64,000 nt of DNA from CAVSRC01 sp963782045 (GTDB lineage Bacteria > Pseudomonadota > Alphaproteobacteria > Rhizobiales > Kaistiaceae). Under the pieces are notes generated by a model that saw nothing but the letters and a program-made list of their open reading frames with translations, was not told the origin of the DNA and ran no database searches. This document shows positions 26,261-34,779 of the stretch, one piece after another. The translations under genes were made by a program, and so were the position numbers. The stretch spans positions 1 through 64,000 of the forward strand of contig CAWAIR010000016.1 of NCBI GenBank assembly GCA_963782045.1. The letters run 5' to 3'. Position 1 is the stretch's first letter, and each line of letters opens with the position of its first letter.

Positions 26261-26282
26261 CCCTCCCCCACAAGGGGGAGGG
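26261..26282. repeat. CCCTCCCCC hairpin, copy 1
   Basis: CCCTCCCCC (26261-26269), ACAA loop, GGGGGAGGG (26274-26282). A perfect 9-bp stem between converging ileS and an MFS gene. The same core occurs at 28184-28205. This kind of hairpin is a familiar dispersed intergenic repeat in rhizobial genomes; it could act in transcript ending. Confidence 0.6.
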
Positions 26283-26315
26283 CGAGACAACAGATGCCTG
26301 TGCTCTTCAGTGTGC

Positions 26316-27530
26316 CTACACTGCCCCCTCGCCCTCGGCGACTTCGAGTGCCGTGGGCGGGATCGGCTCGGAGCGGCCGAAGCGGCCGAGCGTGTCGCGG
26401 CGGATGAAGAGGATCGCCATGGCGACCAGCGCCGAAATGGCGGAGACCGTGAAGGTGGTCTCAGGCCCGGCGAGTTCGGCGAGTTTGGGCGCCGCGTAGG
26501 GCGCGATCACGCCGGCGAACCAGCGGACGAAATTGTAGCCGGCCGAGGCGACCGGGCGCGGCGCGCTGGAGACCTCCAGCGCCATCTCCGTATAGACCGT
26601 GTTGTTGATGCCCATCAGCGCGCCGGAGAGCACGACCGCAGCGACGATCCATGCCGGCGAGCCGAAGGCGATGACCATGAGCAGGCCGGCGAACAGCACC
26701 AGGCAGGCGCCGGCCAGCACCACCTCGCTGAAGCGCGCCTGCAGGCGTGGCGCCACCAGCACCGAGAAGACGGCGAGCAGGATGCCCCAGCCGCAGAAGA
26801 TGAGGCCGACCGTGTGCGGCGACATCATCAGCACGAAGGGGGCGAAGGCGAGCACGGTGAAGAAGGCATAGTTGTAGAAGAAGGCGCTGACGGCGGTGGT
26901 GAGGAGGCCGCCGTGGCTGAGCGCTCGCAGAGGATCGGCGAGGGCGGTCTTCTTCTCCGGCTTCGGCTGGTGGGGCAGGAAGGTTGCGACGGCAACGAAG
27001 CCGACCGCCATCAGCGTGGCGGTGCCGTAGAAGGGATAGCGCCACGACAGGTCGCCGAGGGCGGCGCCGAGCAGCGGTCCGAGCGAGATGCCGAGGCCGA
27101 GTGCGGCCTCGTAGAGCAGGATGGCGAGGTAGCTGCCGCCGCTCGCCGCGCCGACGATCACCGACAGCGCCGTGGCCACGAACAGCGCGTTGCCGAGGCC
27201 CCAGCCGGCGCGGAAGCCGACCAGCGCGGGGATCGAGTTTGCCGTCCCCGACAGGCCGGCAAAGACGACGATGAGGGCGGCGCCGACGAGCAGCGTGGCG
27301 CGGCCGCCGATGCGGGTGGACACGTAGCCGGTAATCAGCATCATCACCGAGGTGACGGCGAAATAGCTGGTGAACAGCAGCGACACCTGGCTCGGCGTGG
27401 CGTCGAGGCCACGGGCGATGGACACCAGGATGGGGTCGACCAGGCCGATGCTCATGAAACCGACCATGGCGGCGAAGGCGGTCGCCCAGACGGACTTCGG
27501 CTGGCGGAAGAAGCTGGCTTTCTCGGGCAT
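26316..27530 (-). CDS. MFS transporter, 12-helix (drug-exporter-like)
   Basis: 404 residues with about 12 hydrophobic segments. Helix 1 carries GFMSIGLVDPIL; the loop between helices 2 and 3 has a variant of motif A (STRIGGRATLLVG), and helix 5 has LYEAALGLGISLGPLLGAALG. A short charged loop (QPKPEKKTALADPLR) divides the two halves. The ATG at 27530 is preferred; an in-frame TTG 15 bases upstream is possible. Transcribed away from a marR gene, with an operator-like palindrome between, so drug or aromatic-acid export under that regulator is likely. Confidence 0.88.
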   Translation of the reverse strand: MPEKASFFRQPKSVWATAFAAMVGFMSIGLVDPILVSIARGLDATPSQVSLLFTSYFAVTSVMMLITGYVSTRIGGRATLLVGAALIVVFAGLSGTANSIPALVGFRAGWGLGNALFVATALSVIVGAASGGSYLAILLYEAALGLGISLGPLLGAALGDLSWRYPFYGTATLMAVGFVAVATFLPHQPKPEKKTALADPLRALSHGGLLTTAVSAFFYNYAFFTVLAFAPFVLMMSPHTVGLIFCGWGILLAVFSVLVAPRLQARFSEVVLAGACLVLFAGLLMVIAFGSPAWIVAAVVLSGALMGINNTVYTEMALEVSSAPRPVASAGYNFVRWFAGVIAPYAAPKLAELAGPETTFTVSAISALVAMAILFIRRDTLGRFGRSEPIPPTALEVAEGEGAV

Positions 27531-27598
27531 GGAACGATCCGGCAAAAAGATGCGGCCGCATTACGCAGCGGCCGCAGGTCATGTCGACACTTTTTTTG

Positions 27599-27613
27599 TC
27601 TGTATGATACAGA
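27599..27613. promoter_or_regulatory. Palindromic operator between MFS and marR genes
   Basis: TCTGTATGATACAGA is a perfect inverted repeat around a central G, placed in the 146-bp divergent gap just after a TTTTTTT run. Its position and size fit a MarR dimer site controlling both genes. Confidence 0.55.
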
Positions 27614-27676
27614 TATATGCACGGCGGCCGGTGCGCAAGGGGGAGGCGCCTGGCGCGGGACGGGAGGACGGGGCTG

Positions 27677-28135
27677 ATGGTTAAGGCGAGGGCGGGCGAG
27701 AGGGTGGATGCCGGCGCGGCGGCGATCGAGCGGGAGCTGATGTTCCTCAGCCGCGCGCTGGAGGCGTTGCAGCGCAAGCGACGCTATCCGCTGGAGCGGG
27801 CACAGTTCATCATCCTGCGCACGTTGGCGGAGGGCGGCGCGGCGACGGTCGGCGGGCTCGCCAGGGTGCTTCTCCTCGACGATTCCACCATGACGCGGCA
27901 GGTGGCGGCGCTGACCGCGCGGGGGCTGGTCAAACGCACGCCGAACCCGGCCGACCGGCGCGCCGGGCTGATCGCCGCCACGCGGCGGGGCGAGGCGCTG
28001 ATGGAGGACATGCTGGCGCTCAGGCGCGAGCGCGTCGGGCGCTACACCGCCGACTGGAAGCCGGCCGAGCGCGAAGCCTTCGGCCGGCTGCTTGGCCGCC
28101 TCAACGCCCGGCTGGTCGAAGCGCTGGGGGAATAG
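27677..28135 (+). CDS. MarR-family transcriptional regulator
   Basis: 152 residues. MarR core: LERAQFIILRTLAEGG, TVGGLARVLLLDDSTMTRQVAALTARGLVKRTPNPADRRAGLI, with the recognition helix and the DRR wing. The ATG at 27677 has GGGAGGA 9 bases upstream; the ATG at 27617 is in frame but unsupported and lies next to the operator. Divergent from the MFS exporter gene, which it probably represses. Confidence 0.88.
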   Translation: MVKARAGERVDAGAAAIERELMFLSRALEALQRKRRYPLERAQFIILRTLAEGGAATVGGLARVLLLDDSTMTRQVAALTARGLVKRTPNPADRRAGLIAATRRGEALMEDMLALRRERVGRYTADWKPAEREAFGRLLGRLNARLVEALGE

Positions 28136-28183
28136 CGCTTCCGTCGGCAACGCCGGTTTGCTGGCGCCGACCGGGGAAATCCG

Positions 28184-28205
28184 ACCTCCCCCGCGAGGGG
28201 GAGGT
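28184..28205. repeat. CCTCCCCC hairpin, copy 2
   Basis: ACCTCCCCC (28184-28192), GCGA loop, GGGGGAGGT (28197-28205). Second copy of the hairpin at 26261, again between converging genes (marR and bioY). Confidence 0.6.
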
Positions 28206-28243
28206 GAGACTCGTCAGATGTCGTGTATTGCCTGGAGGCCGCG

Positions 28244-28858
28244 CTAGCGCCGGTCGACCAGCGACCAGCTCGCGGGGATGAGGAGCGCGGCGAGAACCAC
28301 CTTCAGCGTATCGCCGAGCAGGAAGGGCGCGACGCCGCCGGCAAACGCCTTGCCCATGCCGATGCCGGCGACGCCTTGCGGCAACTCAGCGAACCAGGCG
28401 AGCCAGGCGAAGCCGATGGCGAACTGCACGGCGACGGCGACCAGCATCGCCGCGCCGAGGCGCAGCGCCGAGCGGTCCCAGCCGCGGTCGGTGGCATAGC
28501 CGACGATGGCGGCAACCAGCACCCAGCTCATGATGAAGCCGGCCGTCGGGCCAAGCATATAGAGCGGTCCGGCGACGGCGGGCGGAGTATTGGTGAAGAC
28601 GGGCAGGCCGAGCATGCCCTCGGCGATGTAGGCAAGCACCGTCGCCACGGCGAGGCGCGAGCCGTAGGCGGCGCCGATGAGCAGCACCGCAAGCGTCTGG
28701 AGCGTCATCGGCACCGGCCAGAACGGCACCTTGACTTTCGCCGAGAGGGCGAGGATGGCGGCGCCGACCAGCACCAGGACGAGACCTCTGGCGGCGCGGT
28801 TGACACCAGGCGGCCAGACGGCGACGGCGAGCGCGCGGGACGAGCTGATCAACGGCAT
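28244..28858 (-). CDS. bioY: BioY biotin transporter
   Basis: 204 residues, six hydrophobic segments. BioY is the substrate-binding S component of the ECF-type biotin importer. Family marks: KVKVPFWPVPMTLQTLAVLLIGAAYG, AYIAEGMLGLPVF, GPTAGFIMSWVL and the C-terminal PFLLGDTLKVVLAALL. The ATG at 28858 starts the protein right before its first helix; the frame stays open for 150 bases more without a ribosome site. No bioM/bioN genes are nearby, so it may work alone or with a shared module. Confidence 0.92.
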   Translation of the reverse strand: MPLISSSRALAVAVWPPGVNRAARGLVLVLVGAAILALSAKVKVPFWPVPMTLQTLAVLLIGAAYGSRLAVATVLAYIAEGMLGLPVFTNTPPAVAGPLYMLGPTAGFIMSWVLVAAIVGYATDRGWDRSALRLGAAMLVAVAVQFAIGFAWLAWFAELPQGVAGIGMGKAFAGGVAPFLLGDTLKVVLAALLIPASWSLVDRR

Positions 28859-29002
28859 GGTATGACCCCGGAACGGCTGGAAGACGAATGTGAAGCTATA
28901 AGGGCAATCGCCGGGGGCAACAAGCGGCCGCCGGAATCGCCGCGCGGCAAGGCACGGCGCGCCGGGGCGGAGATTTGCCGCAGGGTTGCGCTCTAGGCGT
29001 TT

Positions 29003-29203
29003 TGGAGTCATATCTCCACAGTTCGGGCACTGTATCCCGGAGACTGGACAAACGCGCGGAGCGAAAATGCTCCGCGGAACTTGGGAAATACCCTGGCCGT
29101 CTAGATAAGACGCTTTGCTTCCGTTCCCCGACCAACAAGCTGCCGACGACCCACGGGCGTAGACACGCGCCTATTGTGACCACCAGGGAAAAGGACTTCC
29201 CCC
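29003..29203 (+). promoter_or_regulatory. Leader region of the cold-shock gene with hairpins
   Basis: About 200 bases between bioY and the cold-shock gene. It holds a hairpin TGGAG/CTCCA near 29004-29018 and a perfect 8-bp stem CGCGGAGC (29055-29062) with GCTCCGCG (29069-29076) around a GAAAAT loop. The ribosome site AAGGA is at 29191-29195. Cold-shock genes often have long structured leaders that change shape with temperature; that role is inferred from position only. Confidence 0.35.
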
Positions 29204-29416
29204 ATGCGCCAAACTGGCACCGTAAAATTCTTCAATGCCTCCAAAGGATTCGGTTTCATCAAACCGGACGGCGGCAGCAAGGACGTGTTCGTCCATGTGA
29301 GCGCCCTCGAGCAGGCCGGCATCAGCCATCTCGCCGATGGCCAGCAGGTGTCCTTCGAGGTCGAGCCGGACAAGATGGGCAAGGGGCCGAAGGCGGTCCG
29401 CCTCCAGCTCGTCTAG
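29204..29416 (+). CDS. cspA: Cold-shock protein (CspA family)
   Basis: 70 residues, one cold-shock domain. RNA-binding motifs KGFGFI (RNP1, residues 14-19) and VFVHVS (RNP2) are present after the standard opening TGTVKFFNASKG. It binds single-stranded nucleic acid and loosens RNA structure. AAGGA lies 8 bases before the ATG. It is monocistronic, with its own terminator and a structured leader. Whether it is cold-inducible cannot be read from the protein. Confidence 0.95.
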   Translation: MRQTGTVKFFNASKGFGFIKPDGGSKDVFVHVSALEQAGISHLADGQQVSFEVEPDKMGKGPKAVRLQLV

Positions 29417-29457
29417 GTCTGGCTGCCGGCGCGCGCCGGCATCCGCGCATTGTGACG

Positions 29458-29486
29458 AACGCCGCCGGTCCTGCCGGCGGCGTTTC
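29458..29486 (+). terminator. Terminator of the cold-shock gene
   Basis: AACGCCGCCGG (29458-29468) pairs with CCGGCGGCGTT (29474-29484), a perfect 11-bp stem with a 5-base loop, followed by TCG. It is 42 bases past the stop codon. Confidence 0.75.
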
Positions 29487-29543
29487 GCATTTCAGGGGCG
29501 GGCCGGCCGGAAGATGCGCGAGGATTTCGACGCCACGGGCTGG

Positions 29544-29630
29544 CCTCGTCCTGAGGTGGCCGCCGCAGGCGACCCTCGAAGGAGGGGGCGCATGGTTCGA
29601 GGCTCGCTCCGCTCGCGCCTCACCATGAGG
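29544..29630. repeat. Rhizobial-type intergenic palindromic element
   Basis: The stretch starts CCTCGTCCTGAGG and ends CACCATGAGG, with internal CCTCGAAGGAGG and GGTTCGAGGCTCGCTCCGCTCG. Alternating CCTGAGG / CTCGAAGG / TCGAGG / CATGAGG blocks are the hallmark of a dispersed, structured intergenic repeat common in rhizobial genomes. It folds into several hairpins. Non-coding. Confidence 0.55.
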
Positions 29631-30211
29631 CGTGACGCCAGAATCAGGAAAGGCGCCGTTCGGGTTGCCCCAACCGACGCCTCCCTGATCGTTCGTCTGC
29701 CTATTGCAGCCTGACCCGAGGGTCCGGCGCCATCGACAGCGAGCCGATGCGTGATCCGTTGGTTCACCTCCATCGCTGAAGGCTCCATCGGTCACTCCGG
29801 AACTCGGCCTTGCGGCCTCCTCCCGGACCACGTTCCAGCTCACGCGACGCATTGCTGCGTCCATGCGCCTTTCCGTGGCGCCGCGGGGCATCCGGCTTTT
29901 CCAGGTTCGCACCCAGCGCCGGCGCGGTTCCGCGGGAACCAGCCTCAGACGTTCGACTTAGCCCTTGCCGAACTCGACTAACTCCCTTTGCGGTATGAGG
30001 ATCATGCGCCTGCCCCGGGGACGGCGAAAGCGCGGAGTTCCGATCCTGGGACTTCAGTGGATAACGGGGGCGATGCAACCGCGGCACCGGCGCGTGGCGC
30101 CGCGCTTGCATCAGGCTCCTTCGCCCGCGGGCGGTCGCCATCGGCGGCGCCAGCGGCGGGTACGCCCGTCGCCCGTCGGCTTGATCCTGTCGCAAAATCG
30201 CTCCGTCCGAA
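29631..30211. other. Long gap without a recognised gene
   Basis: About 580 bases between the palindromic element and the DHA2 exporter gene. Open frames exist on both strands, but their translations are Arg/Pro/Ser-rich with no recognisable motif and no ribosome sites, as expected of chance frames in GC-rich DNA. I see no tRNA, SRP RNA, tmRNA or RNase P core motif. It may hold decayed sequence or an unrecognised RNA. Confidence 0.4.
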
Positions 30212-30234
30212 CGATTCTATCTGATCAAGAATCG
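30212..30234 (+). promoter_or_regulatory. Inverted repeat upstream of the DHA2 exporter
   Basis: CGATTCT (30212-30218) and AGAATCG (30228-30234) form a perfect 7-bp inverted repeat with a 9-base spacer, 65 bp before the exporter start. It looks like a dimeric repressor site; no regulator gene is adjacent. Confidence 0.4.
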
Positions 30235-30298
30235 CTCTAGTCTGGCGGCCCTGCCCGAAGTGCCCCGATGCGTCACGGGCGAACGTGCGGAGGCCGGC

Positions 30299-31831
30299 AT
30301 GATCCACAGACCGTTCGCCCCCGAGGGTAAATTCGCCGCGAGCCGGCCGCCGGCGCACCAGCCCAGTCCGGTCGCGGCGCGGCGCTACGTCCTGGCGGCC
30401 ACGACCATCGCCTCGGCTATGGCCTTCGTCGATTCGACCGTGGTCGGCATTGCCGTGCCGACCATCCAGAAGAGCCTCTCGGCGGACATCGTGGCGATGC
30501 AGTGGGTCGCCAACGCCTACCTGCTTATGCTGGGCGCGTTGATCCTGGTCGGCGGCGGGCTCGGCGACCGCATCGGCCGCCGCCGCGTGTTCCTGGCCGG
30601 CATCGCCGTCTTCACAATCGCCTCGCTGATGTGCGCGCTGGCGCCCAATGCCGCGCTGCTGATCGTGGCGCGCGCGGTCCAGGGCGTCGGCGCGGCGCTT
30701 CTTGTGCCGCAGAGCCTGGCGATCATCTCGGCGACCTTTCCCAAGGACATCCGCGGCAAGGCGATCGGTACCTGGGCCGCGGCCTCGGCCGTGACCACGG
30801 CGCTCGGGCCGCCGATCGGCGGCTTCCTCATCGATCTCCTGTCGTGGCGCGCCGCCTTCTGGATCAACCTGCCGCTCGCCGTCGTGGCCCTGTGGCTGGC
30901 CTTGCGCTACATGCCGGAAAGCCGCGACGAGGGCGCAAAGGGCGGCATCGACTGGCAGGGCGCGCTTATCGCGGTGCTCGCCTTCGCCGCGCTCACCTAT
31001 GGCCTCAGCGCCATTGCGGAGGGCCAGGTCAGCGCCGCGGTGATCACGGCGACGATCGCGGCGGGGCTGATTGGACTTGCCGTCTACGTGATGCTGGAGC
31101 GCCGCGCAGCCAATCCGATCACGCCGCCGGAGCTGTTCCGTTCGAAGATATTCACCAGCGTCAATATCGTCACCGTGTTCCTCTACGGGGCGCTCACGGG
31201 CGTGCTCTTCCTGTTGCCCTTCGACCTCATCAACCGGCGGGGGCTGAGCGCGGCCACGACCGGGCTCATCATGCTGCCCTTCGGCCTCATCATCGGCGTT
31301 CTCTCACGCTTCACCGGCGCGCTCGCCGACACTTACGGGCCGCGCTTCTTTCTGGTGGCCGGGCCGCTGATGGTCGGGGCCGGCGCGCTCGGATTCGCGT
31401 TTGTCATCCCGGACCTCTGGCTCGGCGTCGTTCTGCCGGTGGTGCTGATCGGCGTCGGCATGGCGCTGGCGGCATCGCCGCTCACCACCGCGGTGATGAA
31501 CGCGGTGCCGGACGGCAAATCGGGCGCGGCGTCGGGCATCAGCAATGCGGCAAGCCGGCTTTCCGGCGTCTTCGCCATCGCCATCTTCGGCGCCACCGGC
31601 GGAGTCGTCTTCGGCTGGACGGCGCCGTCGTCGGCGCACTTTGGCGTCATCCCCGCGGCCGGCGATCCGGCGCACGGCACGGTCGTCGGCGCGTTCCTGT
31701 CGGCCTATTCGGCGGCGATGATCTTCGCCGCGCTCTGGTGTATCATTGCGGCGGCGATTTCTTTGGTCACGTTGAAGGGAACGGCGCCGCCAAAGAAGCA
31801 GTCCGGGAAGGCGCCGCCGGCGGAGGCGTGA
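30299..31831 (+). CDS. DHA2-family MFS exporter
   Basis: 510 residues, about 14 hydrophobic segments. Helix 1 has VDSTVVGIAVPTIQ (the DHA2 D-x-TVxxVALP pattern), followed by QWVANAYLLMLGALILVGGGLGDRIGRRR (motif A) and GPPIGGFLIDLLSWRAAFWINLP (motif C). It exports small molecules in exchange for protons. No HlyD partner is encoded next to it, unlike the emrAB set. CGGAGG lies 7 bases before the ATG at 30299. It is followed 3 bases later by an exported hydrolase gene, so the two are cotranscribed. Confidence 0.9.
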   Translation: MIHRPFAPEGKFAASRPPAHQPSPVAARRYVLAATTIASAMAFVDSTVVGIAVPTIQKSLSADIVAMQWVANAYLLMLGALILVGGGLGDRIGRRRVFLAGIAVFTIASLMCALAPNAALLIVARAVQGVGAALLVPQSLAIISATFPKDIRGKAIGTWAAASAVTTALGPPIGGFLIDLLSWRAAFWINLPLAVVALWLALRYMPESRDEGAKGGIDWQGALIAVLAFAALTYGLSAIAEGQVSAAVITATIAAGLIGLAVYVMLERRAANPITPPELFRSKIFTSVNIVTVFLYGALTGVLFLLPFDLINRRGLSAATTGLIMLPFGLIIGVLSRFTGALADTYGPRFFLVAGPLMVGAGALGFAFVIPDLWLGVVLPVVLIGVGMALAASPLTTAVMNAVPDGKSGAASGISNAASRLSGVFAIAIFGATGGVVFGWTAPSSAHFGVIPAAGDPAHGTVVGAFLSAYSAAMIFAALWCIIAAAISLVTLKGTAPPKKQSGKAPPAEA

Positions 31832-31834
31832 ACC

Positions 31835-32641
31835 ATGCGCATTCTGTCAACGCTTCTGCTGCTGCTTCTCGGGACGGGCATCGCGCTCGCCCAGCCGGCA
31901 ACGGTCACCACCGACATTGCCTATGGCGATCTGCCTGAGCAGACGCTCGATCTCTACCAGCCGGCAGACGGGGCGAGCAATGCGCCGGTGCTGGTGTTCT
32001 TCCACGGCGGTGGCTGGACCGAGGGCAGCAAGGCGGACATCAAGGCGGCTGCGGCGTCGCTCGCTGCCGCCGGCATGATCGTGGCGGTTCCAAACTACCG
32101 GCTCTACCCGCAGGCGGTCTTCCCGCAATTCGTCGAGGACTGCGCCGCGGCCGTCGGCCATGTCTGGCAGATGCTGAACGCGATGGGCGGCCGCCATGCG
32201 CTGTTCATCGGCGGCCACTCGGCCGGCGCCTTCAATGCCGGGATGCTCGCCGCCGACGAGGGGTATCTCGCCGCCGCCGGTGTCCCCGCCGGCGCCGTCG
32301 CCGGCTACGTGCTCCTCTCCGGCCCCTACAACATGAGCGGCAGCCTGCCGGCGTCCTACGCGGCGATCTTCCCGGCCGCGACGCGCGCGAGCGCCGACGC
32401 CAACGCCTTCATCGACGGCACCGAGCCCCCCATGCTGCTGATGACGGTCAAGGCCGACGACGTCGTGAACCCGCTGCTCACCCGCCAGTTGGCGGCGACG
32501 GTGAACGCGATGGGCGGGCGGGTGACGGTCGCCACCTATCCGGGCAGCGACCACATCGCGACGTTCCGCGGACTGAGCGAGCCCGGCTCGCCCATGCGCA
32601 AGGACCTTGCGGCCTTCGTCGCCGAGGTGGCCGGGCAGTGA
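31835..32641 (+). CDS. Exported alpha/beta hydrolase (carboxylesterase type)
   Basis: 268 residues. Signal peptide of about 19 residues (MRILSTLLLLLLGTGIALA). The mature part is an alpha/beta hydrolase: HGGGW oxyanion-hole motif, GHSAGA nucleophile elbow, and a likely Asp (KADDVVNP) and His (GSDHIATF) to complete the triad. The HGGGW/GHSAG pair places it near the hormone-sensitive-lipase/kynurenine-formamidase esterases. Located in the periplasm or outside. It follows the DHA2 gene by 3 bases; perhaps it acts on compounds that the pump exports. Substrate unknown. Confidence 0.87.
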   Translation: MRILSTLLLLLLGTGIALAQPATVTTDIAYGDLPEQTLDLYQPADGASNAPVLVFFHGGGWTEGSKADIKAAAASLAAAGMIVAVPNYRLYPQAVFPQFVEDCAAAVGHVWQMLNAMGGRHALFIGGHSAGAFNAGMLAADEGYLAAAGVPAGAVAGYVLLSGPYNMSGSLPASYAAIFPAATRASADANAFIDGTEPPMLLMTVKADDVVNPLLTRQLAATVNAMGGRVTVATYPGSDHIATFRGLSEPGSPMRKDLAAFVAEVAGQ

Positions 32642-32645
32642 AGCC

Positions 32646-33821
32646 TCAGGTGTTCTTTCCGAGGAACGCCCGGATACGATCGATGGCGCGTTCGATGTTC
32701 TCCGCCGAATTGGCATAGGACAGGCGCAGGTAGCCCTCGCCGAGGATGCCGAAATCGGGGCCGCCGATGGTGGCGACGCCGGCCTCCTCGAGCAGCGCGG
32801 TGGCCAGCTTCTTGGCCTTGAAGCCGGTCTTCGAGACGTTGGGGAAGGCATAGAAGGCGCCCTTGGGCGTGGCGCAGGCGACGCCCGGCAACGCGTTCAG
32901 GCCGTCGACCACGATCCGGCGCCGCTTGTCGAATTCGGCGACCATGGCGGCAACCGAATCCTGCGGGCCGGTGAGCGCCGCCAATCCGGCATATTGCGCG
33001 GCCGCGTTGACGCAGGACCAGGCGTTCACCGCGAGCTTGCGGACATGGTCGTAGAGCGGCTGCGGCCAGACCGAATAGCCCATGCGCCAGCCGGTCATGG
33101 CGTAGGTCTTCGACCAGCCGTCGAGCAGGATGAGCCGGTCGCGGATCTCCGGGTAGGTCAACAGCGAGACGTGGGCGAGGCCGTCATAGGTCATCTGGCC
33201 GTAGATCTCGTCGGAGAGGATGGCGACGTCGGGAAAGCGCGCGAGCCCCTTCACCAGCGCGTCGATCTCCGGCTTCGGCGTGACGCCGCCGGTCGGGTTC
33301 GCCGGCGAATTGAGGATCATCAGCCGGGTCTGCGGCGTGATGAGGGCAAGCGTCTCCTCAGCCGAGAAGGCGAAGCCGTTCTCCTCGCGGATCGGGACAG
33401 GAACGGGGCGGGCGCCGGTGAACTCGATCATCGAGCGATAGATGGGGAAGCCGGGATCGGGATAGAGGATGTCGGCGCCGGGCTCGCCGAACATGAGGAT
33501 GGCGGCGAACATGGTGACCTTGCCGCCGGGCACGATGATCACCTGGCCGGGCGACACGTTCACGCCGAGGCGGCGATCGATGTCGGCGGCGACCGCCTCG
33601 CGCAGCGGCAGGATGCCGGTCGCCGGCGTGTAGCCGTGATGGCCGTCGCGGAGCGCCTTTACCGCCGCCTCGACAATGTGATCGGGGGTGCGGAAATCGG
33701 GCTGGCCGATGCCGAGGTTGATGATGTCCTTGCCCGCGGCCGCAAGTTGTGTGGCGTGGGCGAGCACGGCGAAGGCATTCTCCTCGCCGATGCGGTCGAA
33801 GCCGGCGATGGTGTGAAGCAC
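32646..33821 (-). CDS. PLP-dependent aminotransferase, class I/II
   Basis: 391 residues. AspC/AlaT-like fold: INLGIGQPDF near the N terminus, YTPATGILPLREAVAADI, PGGKVTMF, NSPANPTGG (binding Asn), SDEIYGQ (Asp and Tyr contacts to PLP) and DGWSKTYAMTGWRMG with the Schiff-base lysine; RLSYANS holds the substrate-carboxylate arginine. It moves amino groups between amino and keto acids; the exact pair is unknown. It converges on the hydrolase gene (4 bases between stops) and is divergent from the PEP-mutase-family gene. Confidence 0.9.
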   Translation of the reverse strand: MLHTIAGFDRIGEENAFAVLAHATQLAAAGKDIINLGIGQPDFRTPDHIVEAAVKALRDGHHGYTPATGILPLREAVAADIDRRLGVNVSPGQVIIVPGGKVTMFAAILMFGEPGADILYPDPGFPIYRSMIEFTGARPVPVPIREENGFAFSAEETLALITPQTRLMILNSPANPTGGVTPKPEIDALVKGLARFPDVAILSDEIYGQMTYDGLAHVSLLTYPEIRDRLILLDGWSKTYAMTGWRMGYSVWPQPLYDHVRKLAVNAWSCVNAAAQYAGLAALTGPQDSVAAMVAEFDKRRRIVVDGLNALPGVACATPKGAFYAFPNVSKTGFKAKKLATALLEEAGVATIGGPDFGILGEGYLRLSYANSAENIERAIDRIRAFLGKNT

Positions 33822-33936
33822 GGCGTTTCCTCGTTTGGGGGTCGTTGATTTGGCCGCGAGATTAGGCGCATAAATTTGAGGAAATCAAACCTGTTTGCGC
33901 CAGGGCTGCGGGCGGCGACGGGAGGAAGGAGCGCCT

Positions 33937-34779
33937 GTGGCGACGGTTGCCGAACGACGGACGACATTCCGCGCGCTGCACGACAGCGGCTGCTTCGTGC
34001 TGCCCAATCCATGGGACGTGGGGTCGGCGCGCTATTGCTCGCGCCTCGGCTACCGGGCCTTGGCCACCACCAGCGCCGGCGCGGCCTGGAGCCTCGGCCG
34101 GGCCGACGGCGAGGTGCCGCTCGACGTGATGCTCGACCATATCAGCGGCCTGGTCGCGGCGACCGACCTGCCGGTCAACGCCGATTTCGGCAACGGTTTC
34201 GCCCGCCGCCCGGACCGTGTGGCGGAGAACGTCGGCCGTTGCATCGGGACCGGGGTCGCCGGCCTGTCGATCGAGGACGCGACCGGCGACGGCGGCGCGC
34301 CGCTTTTCGATTTTGCGCTCGCCGTCGAGCGCGTCGCCGCGGCGCGCGCGGCCATCGATGCCAGCGGCGAGAACGTTCTCCTGGTGGCGCGGGCGGAGTG
34401 TTTCCTCACCGGCCATCCCGATCCGCTGGACGAGGCGATCCGGCGGCTCATCGCCTTCGCCGAGGTCGGTGCGGACTGCCTCTATGCGCCGGGGGTGCAG
34501 ACGATCGAGGACATCTCGGCGATCGTCGAGGCGGTGGCGCCGAAGGCGGTCAACGTGCTTGCCCGCAATCTCAACGGCCTGACCGTCGGCCAACTCGCCG
34601 CGCTCGGCGTCCGCCGCATCAGCGTCGGCGGGCTGATGGCGCGAGCGGCCTGGACCGGCTTCATGCGCGCGGCCCGCGGCCTCGCCGAGACCGGCAGCTT
34701 CGCCGCCTTCGACGAGGCGGTGCCGGGCGGCGAACTCGACCGGCTGTTCGCCGCCGACGCCGGTGAGGGGGCGCGATGA
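33937..34779 (+). CDS. Isocitrate lyase/PEP mutase superfamily protein
   Basis: 280 residues. Superfamily marks: LPNPWDVGSARY, ATTSAGAAWSLG, LPVNADFGNGF (metal-binding Asp in a D-F-G-N-G-F turn), GLSIEDATG and LVARAECF. Members cleave or rearrange C-C or P-C bonds of 2-methylisocitrate-like or phosphonate substrates; most plain members near this length have unknown substrates. The KKCG loop of true isocitrate lyases is not seen. The start is GTG at 33937 after the long purine site GGAGGAAGGA. Its stop overlaps the GNAT start by 4 bases (ATGA). Confidence 0.85.
   Translation: MATVAERRTTFRALHDSGCFVLPNPWDVGSARYCSRLGYRALATTSAGAAWSLGRADGEVPLDVMLDHISGLVAATDLPVNADFGNGFARRPDRVAENVGRCIGTGVAGLSIEDATGDGGAPLFDFALAVERVAAARAAIDASGENVLLVARAECFLTGHPDPLDEAIRRLIAFAEVGADCLYAPGVQTIEDISAIVEAVAPKAVNVLARNLNGLTVGQLAALGVRRISVGGLMARAAWTGFMRAARGLAETGSFAAFDEAVPGGELDRLFAADAGEGAR

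Noticed and set aside
27546..27598. GCGGCCGC inverted repeat plus T-run as a terminator between MFS and marR
   Set aside because: It lies in a divergent promoter gap where no transcript should end; more likely part of the control region.
28859..29110. BioR-type operator upstream of bioY
   Set aside because: CTATAAG and CTAGATAAG resemble parts of the TTATMKATAA consensus but no full site is present.
29764..30195. 143-codon minus-strand frame in the large gap
   Set aside because: Arg/Ser/Pro-rich with no motif, no ribosome site and no codon bias like the neighbouring genes.
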